Source: Bryobacterales bacterium
Lineage (GTDB): Bacteria > Acidobacteriota > Terriglobia > Bryobacterales > Bryobacteraceae
Reading direction: 5' to 3'
Length of the DNA: 41,187 nt
Assembly (NCBI GenBank): GCA_009697455.1
Contig: SHUI01000006.1
Span: 1-41,187 of the forward strand
Of the stretch, positions 8,401-14,976 are shown piece by piece. Position 1 is the stretch's first letter, and each line of letters opens with the position of its first letter. The translations under genes and the position numbers were made by a program. The notes beneath the pieces were generated by a model. It was given only the letters and a program-made list of their open reading frames with translations. It had not been told where the DNA came from and did no database searches.

Positions 8401-9973
8401 TATCGAATCTTCCGGGAACTACCTTGTGGCGGACTATCGCGAGCGCCAGTTGGTCCGGGTCACGCCGGCCGGGGTGGCGACCGTTGTGGTGGGGGCACTC
8501 GGGAACAATCTTGCCGGGTTGGCTCTTGATCCGGTGTCCGGCAACGTCATCGCGACCCTTGACAGCGACAGCAAGGTTATTTCAATCACGCCGAACGGCA
8601 CAACTGTATCGAATGTTGTCAGCCAGTCGCAGTTGCTGACCCCCACGGGCATCGTGGTGCTTGGTGTAACGGGAGGGTTGCCCGGACTTATCGGACGGGT
8701 CACCGATCCCGCGGGTGCGCCGTTGGCGGACATTCTGGTGACGCTGAGCGGGGGGTCAAGCGCCACGGCCCGGACCGACGCGGGGGGGAATTATGCATTC
8801 CGCGGATTGACTTCGGGCGGGACTTATACAGTCACCCCCTCCCGGGCCGGATTCCTGTTCGTCCCGCCCAGCGTCACTTTTGAGAACCTGAACCGGCCGC
8901 AACTCGCGAATTTCAGAGGCGGGGCGGCCTTCGACATCACGGTCCGCGTCACCGACGCCGCGGGCGGTCCGGTCTCGGGCGTCAGAGTCGAACTTTCCGG
9001 CGTGGCAATCGTCACCGATAATACCGGTACGTTCACCTTCCGCGGTATCCCGGGCGGCACAGGCTACGAGGTGTCGGCTTCGAAAGAGGGGTTCATCATC
9101 ATACCCCGGGCCCAAACCATTACAAATCTCACCTCCAACACCACGGTCAGCTTCACCGTCGGCGTGCCGCCTTCACCGGGCGACTACCTTGTGGCGGATC
9201 GAAAGGCAAAAACCATCGTCAGGATTTCACCGAATGGGCGCAGCGCGAACCCAATCGCAAGTCTGGGCACCTGCCCGTCTGGCGTTACAGTTGACGGCGC
9301 CGGCGTCATTTGGGCCATTGATCCTTGCACAAAGACGCTGTTCCGGGTCACACTAACCGGATTCGCGCAGTCGATCTTTGTGGGCGACCCGCTCGTTCAT
9401 CCCACAGCCATTGCAACCGATGCCGCCGGTAACGTTTTTATCGCCGACAATGGAACGAATGCGAGTGGAACGAATTCCATTTTCAAGTACACGCCTAACT
9501 CGACCTCGTTGCCGGCTGAGTTCGGCCAGTTCCGTCTCAAGTCGTCAACCACCGCGCAGAACATGGGTCTTACGTTCGACGCCAACGGCGATCTGATCGC
9601 CGCGAACGACGACGGCAGCAAGACCGAGATTCTGCGCTTCAAGCCGGATGGAACCCGATCGGTAATCTACAGCGGGTCGGCCATCCAGAGCGCAGCGGGT
9701 GTTGCTATAGACGGGACGGGTGATTTCATCGTTGCCGACTACGCAGCGCGCGTGTTCGCCAGATTGAATGCCCAGGGCAGCGTCAGTGTTCTGGCACCCG
9801 CCGGTGGAAATCCGGCCGGTGTGATCTTCGATTCCGTCACGAGGAATATTGTTGCGTCGCTTGACCAGGAGACGCGGATTGTCAATATTGGGGCCAACGC
9901 GACCGCGGTTACCCTGATCCAGGGTCCGCCTCTTACGGAACCCGTTGGCATCGCGATCTATCGCCCGAAGTAG
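2498..9973 (+). CDS. Giant exported SBBP-repeat / CnaB / NHL-type beta-propeller protein (2491 aa)
   Basis: The ATG has GGAG 8 nt upstream and opens a signal peptide (MLSRLLVLSQLSVFVTFASG). Residues about 25-215 match the DUF7948-type head found before SBBP repeats (RANYFTGRDRSKW, YPGIDLVYYGND). Seven SBBP repeats follow (about 220-675; STYLGG...DxxGNxYVxGxTxSxxFP). Three CnaB/carboxypeptidase-regulatory-like domains lie at about 678-925. Then come four propellers starting near 929, 1364, 1797 and 2229, separated by CnaB pairs. Each propeller has blades of the PxGVAxDxxGNxxVADP type and opens with xDRRxKAIYRx. The protein ends just after propeller four with no sorting tag or membrane anchor that I recognise. 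A secreted or surface structural or carbohydrate-contact role is inferred; no catalytic domain is visible. Confidence 0.92.
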   Translation: MLSRLLVLSQLSVFVTFASGAHGRYAKLPLSFESTTGETAFVSRVPGYTLFITPGGAIVESAKSSIRMSLEGANQAAGAAGIDRLPGRANYFTGRDRSKWRTNVPMYGRVRYSAVYPGIDLVYYGNDRELEYDFEVAPGADPGRIIVAFGPAKLSLDASGDLSVTTGGAGLRMRKPVMYQNIDGKRVLVTGGFALSAGNRISLRVGAYDRSRKLVIDPVLSYSTYLGGADDDVAGARSGGGIAADASGNTYIVGTTSSANFPSSPGSVQPKSKGDSDVFVAKLNSSGTAVLYATYIGGAAGDTGYAIAVDASGNAYIAGSTSSTDFPVSDNAVQKTHAGGVRDVFVTKLNPDGSALVYSTYLGGSGVEPNASIALDPNGNAYVAGNTNSTNFPTTPGALQTTRGGLSAAFVTKLNDSGSAFVFSTYLGGTGGDNTVGITVDAGFNAYVTGSTNSSSFPTTAGARQRTFAGGASDAFLSKFAFDGASLLYSTLLGGTGDDSGYRVAVDAGGNALVTGVTRSKDFPVSPGVTRSSNAGDSAAFVAKVSPNGANLGYSVYLDGNDDDQGNDIAVDSEGNACVVGGTGSTNFPLSPNALAMPGKASFAAKLAAANGAIIYSTYIGGTGATSATGVAADAAGACYATGWTESTDFPASAGAAQASNAGNRDVFVAKISPLGSISGIVTDSAGAGLSNVTVTLTGAKSVGGQTDANGNFAFFDLADGSYTVTPTRANFSFTPPSQTFSTLTTAQVARFRAEILQFEIAGKVADGAGKGVAAVTVTLSGGQTGTAQTDAGGAYVFKNLPGNGTYTVVAAKSGFAIVPDKLTFENLTANQTANFTALPIYKISGKVTGPTGAGMIGVTLAISGGMTATATTDAAGAYSFPVVPSGSNYTVTASRTSWTFTPANRSFTNLNGDQTADFAAVLATGQAEIVIADRKNKAIYRFSNRQITKIANVGTCPTAVAPDSAGNLLVADPCTKSIISVTPAGAPTTLFAGAPLQTPYAIAVDATGDVFVTDNTTSIIYRIALPSRAISEFATLQLRAVPNVQNVGLAFASNGDLISANDDGNGRTSVLRIAPDGKITSVFLGTGIESAGGVSIDGNGIFFIADYKQRVVARLEPGKSPGSVVTGDGVCCNLAGIAVDAAGNVIVTLDTASKLLSVSPNGAITSLVNGPPLFEPAGIAIVGGITATPSIAGRVLEIDGTPASGLTVTLTGGAQPVTGKTDAGGYFFFRNLVAGNNYKVTPSRANSAFVLANGTDTFENLISNKSLGFRAAVIFSISGRVADSAGSGVQGVSVNASGSANAGAQTDASGVYTLKDLPAGSSVTITASKTGLIITPTGISISNLSKNETGVNFIAGSPAQNGDFIVVDRRGKAAYRFAAGGRNVSPLASLPGCPAAATADSSGNVFVADPCTKAIYRVTAAGTVTTYFSGDPLNSPIAIAVDIAGGVYVGDNARNFIYRIGADGKAVEFARLPLQSSPGAQNIGLVFSAAGDLIAANDDGNLKSEVIKVAPDGKVSVIYSGAAIESASAVAIDAAGNYIVADPRQKAISRVTPDGRTAILVSDVCCALAGLVFDPASGNLVATLDTATKIISITPGGAVSTIVNGPPLSEPTGLTILSTGAANPAISGRIVDAAGNAVVDVTITLTGGAQPATTKSDGGGNYAFRNLTAGGNYTVTPSKTALGFSPLNAVFSNLTSNQSANFTGGNVFAISGRVIDGAGAGLLGVIITLSSGPSSVTAQTDVNGNYSFPSVFAGSDYSVSPSKTGLLFSPANVSVTRLSQNAVANFIGGSAATLGDFIVSDRRGKAIFRISPSTRIPNPIAAVGECPAGIATDASGNIYVADPCTRAIFRVTGGGVVTPLFIGTPLLSPVAITLDIAGNLIVADNDLNQILSIAPETKAVTVLAKLPLQSSASTTVQNMALAYDGNGELVVANDSGSGRSEIIRIKQNGDIVNVLTGTSIASTGALVIESSGNYLVADYRERQLVRVTPAGVATVVVGALGNNLAGLALDPVSGNVIATLDSDSKVISITPNGTTVSNVVSQSQLLTPTGIVVLGVTGGLPGLIGRVTDPAGAPLADILVTLSGGSSATARTDAGGNYAFRGLTSGGTYTVTPSRAGFLFVPPSVTFENLNRPQLANFRGGAAFDITVRVTDAAGGPVSGVRVELSGVAIVTDNTGTFTFRGIPGGTGYEVSASKEGFIIIPRAQTITNLTSNTTVSFTVGVPPSPGDYLVADRKAKTIVRISPNGRSANPIASLGTCPSGVTVDGAGVIWAIDPCTKTLFRVTLTGFAQSIFVGDPLVHPTAIATDAAGNVFIADNGTNASGTNSIFKYTPNSTSLPAEFGQFRLKSSTTAQNMGLTFDANGDLIAANDDGSKTEILRFKPDGTRSVIYSGSAIQSAAGVAIDGTGDFIVADYAARVFARLNAQGSVSVLAPAGGNPAGVIFDSVTRNIVASLDQETRIVNIGANATAVTLIQGPPLTEPVGIAIYRPK
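3155..4522 (+). repeat. Seven tandem SBBP (beta-propeller-like) repeats inside the giant gene
   Basis: Seven copies of about 65 residues each carry a (V/L)YSTYxGG anchor, a xxAVDxxGNAYVxGxTxSxxFP strand and a DxFVxKLxxxG end. Copy six is degenerate (SVYLDG). The copies differ at DNA level, so they are old repeats and not recent duplications. Confidence 0.85.
5282..9970 (+). repeat. Four-copy 1.3-kb tandem unit (propeller, with two CnaB domains between copies)
   Basis: The motif (A/V/S)DR(R/K) that opens each propeller has its Asp codon at 5297, 6602, 7901 and 9197. The periods are therefore 1305, 1299 and 1296 bp (435, 433 and 432 codons). Within each unit the order is conserved: a propeller of about 260 residues ending in GPPLxEPxGIAI, then two CnaB-like domains with SGRVxDxxGxGxxGVxVxLSG and TDxxGxYxFxxLxxG motifs. 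Unit four ends after the propeller. Each copy keeps a Cys pair, xCP...DPCTK, 18 residues apart. Confidence 0.88.
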
Positions 9974-9998
9974 AGTTCGGCACAGCTTCTGTTTTCGC

Positions 9999-10030
9999 GA
10001 GACGGGCCGCGTCGGCGGCCCGCGCGTCTC
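9999..10030 (+). terminator. GC-rich hairpin after the giant gene
   Basis: Just downstream of the stop codon, GAGACGGGCCGC and GCGGCCCGCGCGTCTC can form a long stem with a 4-nt loop and one 4-nt bulge. It lacks a run of T, so it may terminate weakly or act as an mRNA-end stabiliser before the dehydrogenase gene. Confidence 0.45.
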
Positions 10031-10064
10031 GTTCACGCCCCTGTGCTACAAAGGTAAATTGATC

Positions 10065-11096
10065 ATGAAAGCACTCTTACTTAAGCAGTACATGCAACTC
10101 GAAGTCACCGACTTGCCAAAGCCTGAGATCGGCCCGGACGACGTTCTGGTTCGCGTCCGCGCGTGCGGCATTTGCGGCAGCGACATTCACGGCATGGATG
10201 GATCGAGCGGCCGGCGAATCCCACCCGTCGTCATGGGCCACGAAGCGGCTGGCGTGATCGCCGAGACCGGTCGAAACGTGAAGGACTGGAAGGAGGGCGA
10301 CGCGGTCACCTTCGATTCCACTGTCTCATGCGGCAACTGCCACTTCTGCCGCCGCGGCGATATCAACCTTTGTGATAACCGGCAGGTTCTGGGCGTCTCC
10401 TGTGGCGAATTCCGCCGGAACGGGGCCTTCGCCGAATATGTGCAGGTCCCGCGTAATATTCTTTACCGGCTGCCTGACGGGCTTCCGTTTGAGCACGCGG
10501 CCATGATAGAAGCTGTATCGATCGCGGTGCATGCCGTGAACCTCACGCCGCGTTCCCTGGGGGACACCGCTGTCGTTGTGGGAAGCGGAATGATTGGGCA
10601 ACTCACGATTCAGGCCGCGAAAGTAGCCGGGTTCGGCCGCGTGTTCGCAGTGGACGTGGACGACGCCAAACTCGCCATGGCCCGAGAGTTGGGAGCGGAC
10701 GAGACCTTCAACTCGAGGACCTGCGATGCACCGGCGGAAATCGCGGCGCGGACCAGCGGAAGGGGAGCGGACGCGGCGCTCGAAGCGGTTGGCGCGACAG
10801 ATCCGATTCGCACTGCAATCCTGTCCGTACGCAAAGGCGGGACCGTCACGCTGATCGGCAATATTACCCAGAAGATAGAACTGCCGTTGCAGCAGGTGGT
10901 CACGCGCCAGATCCGCTTGCAAGGTTCCTGCGCGTCGTCGGGCGAATACCCGGCGTGCATCGATTTGCTTTCTAGCGGCGCGATCAAGGTGGAATCGATG
11001 ATCAGCGCCCGGACTCCCCTGGACGGAGCCGCCGGTTGGTTCGACCGCCTGTACAAGCACGAACCTAATCTTATGAAGGTGATTGTCCAACCGTGA
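10065..11096 (+). CDS. Zinc-dependent alcohol (polyol/sugar) dehydrogenase, MDR family
   Basis: This is a 343-residue medium-chain dehydrogenase. The GroES-like half carries GICGSD with the likely catalytic Zn ligand Cys37, and GHE at 58-60. The structural-zinc set is Cys89, Cys92, Cys95 and Cys103 (SCGNCHFC...LC). The Rossmann half has VVVGSGMIG for NAD(P). These features are closest to the sorbitol/threonine/galactitol-phosphate dehydrogenase branch; the substrate cannot be fixed from sequence. The ORF track begins at 9945, but that extension runs through the 3' end of the giant gene and the hairpin. The ATG at 10065 (MKALLLKQY) matches family starts and has AAAGG about 10 nt upstream. Its stop overlaps the GTG of the next SDR gene, so the two probably act in the same oxidation pathway. 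Confidence 0.88.
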   Translation: MKALLLKQYMQLEVTDLPKPEIGPDDVLVRVRACGICGSDIHGMDGSSGRRIPPVVMGHEAAGVIAETGRNVKDWKEGDAVTFDSTVSCGNCHFCRRGDINLCDNRQVLGVSCGEFRRNGAFAEYVQVPRNILYRLPDGLPFEHAAMIEAVSIAVHAVNLTPRSLGDTAVVVGSGMIGQLTIQAAKVAGFGRVFAVDVDDAKLAMARELGADETFNSRTCDAPAEIAARTSGRGADAALEAVGATDPIRTAILSVRKGGTVTLIGNITQKIELPLQQVVTRQIRLQGSCASSGEYPACIDLLSSGAIKVESMISARTPLDGAAGWFDRLYKHEPNLMKVIVQP

Positions 11097-11881
11097 GTTC
11101 GCCATTCTTCGACCTCACCGGCCGTGTCGCCATCGTGACAGGCGCAAGCCGCGGTCTCGGCCAGTATTTCGGACGCGCCCTTGCTCGAGCTGGCGCCGAT
11201 CTTGTCATCACAAGCCGCACGCTCGATTCGTTGCGTGATTTCCAGAAGGAAGTCGAAGCTCTCGGACGCCGTGCCGTGCCCGTCGAACTCGACGTGCGCA
11301 ATGAGGAAAGCATCCGCCGCATGGCGGAGGCCGCGGCCGAGGCTTACCCCAGGATCGACATCCTGATCAATAACGCCGGATGTAACGTGCGCAAGCCGAC
11401 GCTTGAAATTACCTGGGACGATTGGAATCTCGTCCTCGAAACCAACCTGCGCGGTACTTTCTTCGTTGCCCAAGCCGTAGCGAAGAAAATGATTCCGAAC
11501 GGTTATGGGCGCATCGTGAATATCGGCTCCGTCACGAGCGTGTTCGGCTATGCTGGGCTTGGTCCCTACACAGCGAGCCGCGGCGGCGTGAAACAGTTAA
11601 CCATGAGCCTTGCCGACGACTGGGGCCCGCACGGAATAACGGTGAACTGTCTTGCTCCTGGCTGGTTCCGCACCGAGCAGAACAAGGCACTCTACGAGAA
11701 CAAGGAATGGGTGGAATACATCTGCGACCGGATTCCCTTGAAGCGGCCCGGCCAGCCGAACGATCTGGACGGCGCGGTCGTCTTTCTGGCGTCCGAAGAG
11801 AGCCGGTATATTACCGGGCAGACGCTGCTCGTTGACGGTGGAATCTCAACCGGTGCAACGAAAGCGACGCTGAAAAAATAG
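11093..11881 (+). CDS. SDR family oxidoreductase with Arg at the usual catalytic Lys position
   Basis: The 262-residue protein shows the classical short-chain dehydrogenase layout: cofactor loop TGASRGLG (16-23), NNAG (93-96), active-site Asn118, Ser146, Tyr159 and the C-terminal LVDGG. It resembles gluconate 5-dehydrogenase/KduD-type enzymes. The Tyr-xxx-Lys motif reads Tyr-Thr-Ala-Ser-Arg, so the lysine expected at 163 is arginine; the nearest lysine is at 167. The start is a GTG inside the stop of the alcohol dehydrogenase (GTGA overlap), indicating translational coupling. It likely oxidises or reduces a sugar acid or polyol, together with its neighbour. Activity is less certain because of the motif change. 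Confidence 0.88.
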   Translation: MSSPFFDLTGRVAIVTGASRGLGQYFGRALARAGADLVITSRTLDSLRDFQKEVEALGRRAVPVELDVRNEESIRRMAEAAAEAYPRIDILINNAGCNVRKPTLEITWDDWNLVLETNLRGTFFVAQAVAKKMIPNGYGRIVNIGSVTSVFGYAGLGPYTASRGGVKQLTMSLADDWGPHGITVNCLAPGWFRTEQNKALYENKEWVEYICDRIPLKRPGQPNDLDGAVVFLASEESRYITGQTLLVDGGISTGATKATLKK

Positions 11882-11918
11882 GCGGTCAGGCGGGCTAGGC
11901 ATTCGACGCGAGCAGTCA

Positions 11919-12364
11919 AGTGTCGCGAGCTATTTGACGGCGCGTCCGAGTCGAGACCTGGTCTTCGCGGCACATCAGGAACTCACTGCGGAATGGTGGG
12001 CAAACCACCGTCGGCGATTCGATCTCTACATCTCCGAGATTGTGCTGCGGGAAGCGGCAAAAGGTGACGAGTCGGCTTCAGCCAAGCGCCTGGCGGAGTT
12101 GGACGGAATTGATTTGCTTGCTTTGGATGATAGCGCTCGTGAATTGGCTCATCTCTTCGTCGAGCGAAGGCTGATTCCTGAAGAGTCCGTCGAGGACGCG
12201 TCCACGTCGCTGTCGCCACAACTCAAGGTATGGACTTCCTGCTGACGTGGAACTGCCGGCATATTGCGAACGCCGAAGTGGCTGAGCGGCTTGAATCGGT
12301 CTGTTTGGAACGGGGGTACCGCATGCCGACCCTTTTCACGCCAGAGCAGTTGATGGGAAACTGA
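11919..12364 (+). pseudogene. Decayed PIN-domain (VapC-type) toxin gene
   Basis: The frame reads SYLTARPSRDLVFAAH, then FDLYISEIVLREAAKGD, RLAELDGIDLLALDD and LFVERRLIPEESVEDA. It then breaks near 12200. In another frame it resumes with HVAVATTQGMDFLLTWNCRHIANAEV and ends at FTPEQLMGN. Together these are a near-complete PIN-domain protein of the SYLTARPS / FLLTWNCRHIAN type. One base is missing between EDA and HVA, and no start codon or intact first acidic motif remains upstream (only E-QSSVASYL). Two independent lesions, neither in a homopolymer, argue for real decay. A small partner gene follows 4 nt later. Confidence 0.72.
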
Positions 12365-12368
12365 GCCT

Positions 12369-12561
12369 ATGGAAGATCACATTGTAGAAGATTCGGCGAA
12401 TTCGCGAAGAGCACGCTGCCCAATTCAAGTACGATATCGACGCGATCTTTGCAGACTATAAACGCCTGGAGGCGGAGAGCAAGCGGCCGCATGTTTCGTT
12501 CGGGCCTCGCCGAATCGAAAAGCCGATGCCATCGCCTGCGCCCAATCCAGCCTTTAAGTGA
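12369..12561 (+). pseudogene. Frameshifted small partner gene of the PIN cassette
   Basis: An ATG 4 nt after the PIN remnant begins MEDHIVE. A two-base loss near 12388-12390 then shifts the frame. The original frame continues as IRRIREEHAAQFKYDIDAIFADYKRLEAE and ends PNPAFK-stop. This IREEHAAxFxYDxDAIFAD peptide is the small protein commonly encoded beside this PIN type. It presumably acts as the antitoxin or an accessory protein, but that role is inferred from position. Confidence 0.6.
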
Positions 12562-12586
12562 ATTGCGGCCGCGTGGGACCTCGCAA

Positions 12587-13729
12587 TCAGGCTGGCCAGC
12601 CATTCGACGCGAGCATCTCGCCCCAGGAGACAGGCCTCCGCAGATCCATCGCCAACCGCCCAAGTATTGCCGTCAGCGAGGATTCCACGCCGCGCGCGAT
12701 CGTGTTCTCCGTCTTGCCGGACTGAATGCGATTCACAAACGCCACCACGGAATCGATCGAAATGTTTCGCGGCGACTTCACCTCCGCCGCTTCCTTGCCG
12801 GCCAGCCGGTAGCGCCAGCCAAGCTCGGAAGTTTCGAGCCACCCGGCAGCGCCGTAGAACTCCTCCCGCACGTCGCGGTGGCTGGGCGGCGCGAGCGTCG
12901 TCCCCCACAGGGAACCCTTTACGTTGCGCGGGTACTGATAAATTACGTTGTTGTAGTCTCGAACATCTCCGTCTTTGCCAGGCGTGCGGCCGCCGTCGCC
13001 GATCGCTGACTCCGGACGAGAGCCCACAAACCAGTTCATTACGTCAATCAAGTGGCAATTGTTTTCCACAATCTGATCGCCGCAAAGCGCCCGCCAGAGA
13101 TACCAGTTCTTGATCTTTTCATCGAGGGTTTTTGGCGGCCCTTGAGTCTTTGGCCTGCCTCCACCGTCCGATTTGACGAACCGCACGCTCGCCATGCCGA
13201 TGGCGCCGATCTTGCCGCTTTGCAGGAACTGGTATCCGGCGGTGTACACCGCGCCGTGACGCCGTTGAAAACCGAAGCCGAGGTCGCGGTCCCGCGCGGC
13301 TGCCGCGGCGGCCTTCTCGATCCGCGTGCAGCCTTCGACGTCCGGCGCGGCGGGCTTTTCCAGATACACGTGCTTGCCTGCCTTGACGGCCGCTTCGAAG
13401 TGCTCGGGATGAAGAAACACCGGCGTCGCGATCAGAACGGCATCGACCGGCGAAGCGAGCATCTTGTCCAACTCCCCAAACACCGCGAACTCGCTGCGCC
13501 CGATCTTCTGCCTCGCCTTCGCGATCTGCTCAGGGTATAGATCGCAAAGGGATGTCAGCCGCGCCTGAGTGTGCTCGGTGAGAGTCTGCCCGAGATACGT
13601 TCCGCGATTCCCGCAACCAACGAGGCCAACGGTGACCGCCGAATTCGCGGCGGTCCCGCGTACGGCGGCGATCGGCAGGATGGACGCGGCATGAAGAAAA
13701 CCGCGGCGAGTCGGACTTGTGTGGCTCAT
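12587..13729 (-). CDS. Tat-exported Gfo/Idh/MocA family oxidoreductase (second of pair)
   Basis: The 380-residue protein begins MSHTSPTRRGFLHAAS, a twin-arginine signal. The Rossmann motif GLVGCGNRG (35-43) and the family EKP motif (124-126, VYLEKP) follow. Later come NWYLWRALCGDQIVENNCHLIDV, typical of the Gfo/Idh/MocA C-terminal domain, and GFQRRH. Such proteins are NAD(P)-dependent sugar or cyclitol oxidoreductases or glycosidases. The track starts at 13744, where an ATG overlaps the previous stop (TAATG). I prefer the ATG at 13729 because GGGGA sits about 8 nt upstream of it and the Tat motif then lies at the N-terminus. It forms a tight pair with the gene upstream. Confidence 0.88.
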   Translation of the reverse strand: MSHTSPTRRGFLHAASILPIAAVRGTAANSAVTVGLVGCGNRGTYLGQTLTEHTQARLTSLCDLYPEQIAKARQKIGRSEFAVFGELDKMLASPVDAVLIATPVFLHPEHFEAAVKAGKHVYLEKPAAPDVEGCTRIEKAAAAAARDRDLGFGFQRRHGAVYTAGYQFLQSGKIGAIGMASVRFVKSDGGGRPKTQGPPKTLDEKIKNWYLWRALCGDQIVENNCHLIDVMNWFVGSRPESAIGDGGRTPGKDGDVRDYNNVIYQYPRNVKGSLWGTTLAPPSHRDVREEFYGAAGWLETSELGWRYRLAGKEAAEVKSPRNISIDSVVAFVNRIQSGKTENTIARGVESSLTAILGRLAMDLRRPVSWGEMLASNGWPA

Positions 13730-13743
13730 GATTGCAATCCCCA

Positions 13744-14787
13744 TTAGCTGATTTCGCCCGAGGCTCGCAAGAGCGTCTCGTGCAACAACAATTCGTGATC
13801 GTAGGAATACCGAAGCGGTGTCCCGGTTCTGATGGCGCGTCCCAGTTCCTCGAAGTCTTTGATGAAGCGTGGTTGCGGCGGCAGCGCGATCTCCTGCGTC
13901 CCTTTCTTGTAAGGGCCGCGATCTTCGCGCATGTCGATGCGGACAACCGGAGCGGGCTCCATCGGCTGCACCATCACGGTGCCGTCGGAGCCAATCACCT
14001 CGAAAGAGCGGTGCCGCTCGATATTCGCCACCTTCGAGGTGCTCACGATGATCGCCAGCGTGGAAGGGTATTCGAATACGGCGAGCGTATTGTCTTTCAG
14101 TGTGTCCTTGATGCTTGTATCGTGGCGTAACCAGTGGCGGACGGTGGTTGGACGGCCGAGAGCGGCGACGACGCGGTCGATCATGTGCCCGCCCAGTTCG
14201 AACATGCTTCCGCCCGGATATCGCGCTTCGACCGCCCGCTGGTCCGCGCCCCTGTCTGAATCGATGGTGGCCCGGATCATGAGGAGGTCGCCAAGCCAGC
14301 CTTTTTTCGCAGCTTCGAGCGCGAGGCTCGTTCCCGCGTGGAAGCGCCAGAGGTAACCTAGTTGCAAAAGGCGATTCCGCTTCCGCGCCAGTTCGGCAAG
14401 CTCGCGAAACGGCTCCATCTTGTTCGTCGGCGGTTTCTCGAGATGCAGGTGCTTCCCTGCCTCGATGACTCGTTTCCCAAACGGCACCGCATCCTTCACC
14501 TCGCCCTCGAATACGATCAGGTCGAGCGCCTTATCGCCGAGCATCTCGTCGATAGAGACCCAACGCAGCCGGGCGAGTCCCTTGTCGCCGGCGTGCGCCT
14601 TGCGCGTGGCGTCATTAGGCTCGCATACCGATACCACCTCGTAGTCCGGATTGCCTTGCATGGCCGCCAACTTTCCGCCAAGGTGGCTGTGCTCGACTCC
14701 GAGGATGCCCGTCCGAATTTTGCCACCCGCTGCAATGGCCGGTAACGCCAACGCGGCCCCAAGGAACCGGCGCCGATCGATTTCCAT
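13744..14787 (-). CDS. Gfo/Idh/MocA family oxidoreductase (first of pair)
   Basis: The 347-residue product starts at the ATG at 14787, preceded by a strong GGAGGG Shine-Dalgarno 4 nt upstream. The 35 extra residues in the track are upstream non-coding sequence. The N-terminus MEIDRRRFLGAALALP is a Tat-like export signal. The cofactor loop reads GILGVEHSHLGG instead of a standard GxGxxG. The EKP motif is at 117-119 (LHLEKPP), and LGGHMIDRVVAALG is the conserved histidine helix. The paralogue directly downstream overlaps by one base. The two probably process the same sugar-type substrate in the periplasm, with cofactor carried through Tat export; the substrate is unknown. Confidence 0.87.
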   Translation of the reverse strand: MEIDRRRFLGAALALPAIAAGGKIRTGILGVEHSHLGGKLAAMQGNPDYEVVSVCEPNDATRKAHAGDKGLARLRWVSIDEMLGDKALDLIVFEGEVKDAVPFGKRVIEAGKHLHLEKPPTNKMEPFRELAELARKRNRLLQLGYLWRFHAGTSLALEAAKKGWLGDLLMIRATIDSDRGADQRAVEARYPGGSMFELGGHMIDRVVAALGRPTTVRHWLRHDTSIKDTLKDNTLAVFEYPSTLAIIVSTSKVANIERHRSFEVIGSDGTVMVQPMEPAPVVRIDMREDRGPYKKGTQEIALPPQPRFIKDFEELGRAIRTGTPLRYSYDHELLLHETLLRASGEIS

Positions 14788-14976
14788 CAATTTCCCTCCG
14801 AGTGTCAGCATACAACAAGGCGGCACCGCCGAGGCAAGTACAACGCATGCAAGCGATCTGTCTCCACGCCCAACTGCTGTGGCTTCCGGCAACGATTGGC
14901 GAATAACACCGTGGAAACGGAGATTCCCGCACTGCCGTCGCTTAGGTTGTCCGGCTGAGGTCTGGACCTGACGGCG

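Noticed and set aside
3155-9970. Long tandem repeats as a possible CRISPR or satellite array
   Set aside because: The repeats are coding, in frame, of 65 or 430 residues, and diverged at DNA level. There are no short direct repeats with unique spacers.
9945-10064. N-terminal extension of the alcohol dehydrogenase
   Set aside because: It reads through the end of the giant gene and a terminator-like hairpin. Family similarity starts at the ATG at 10065.
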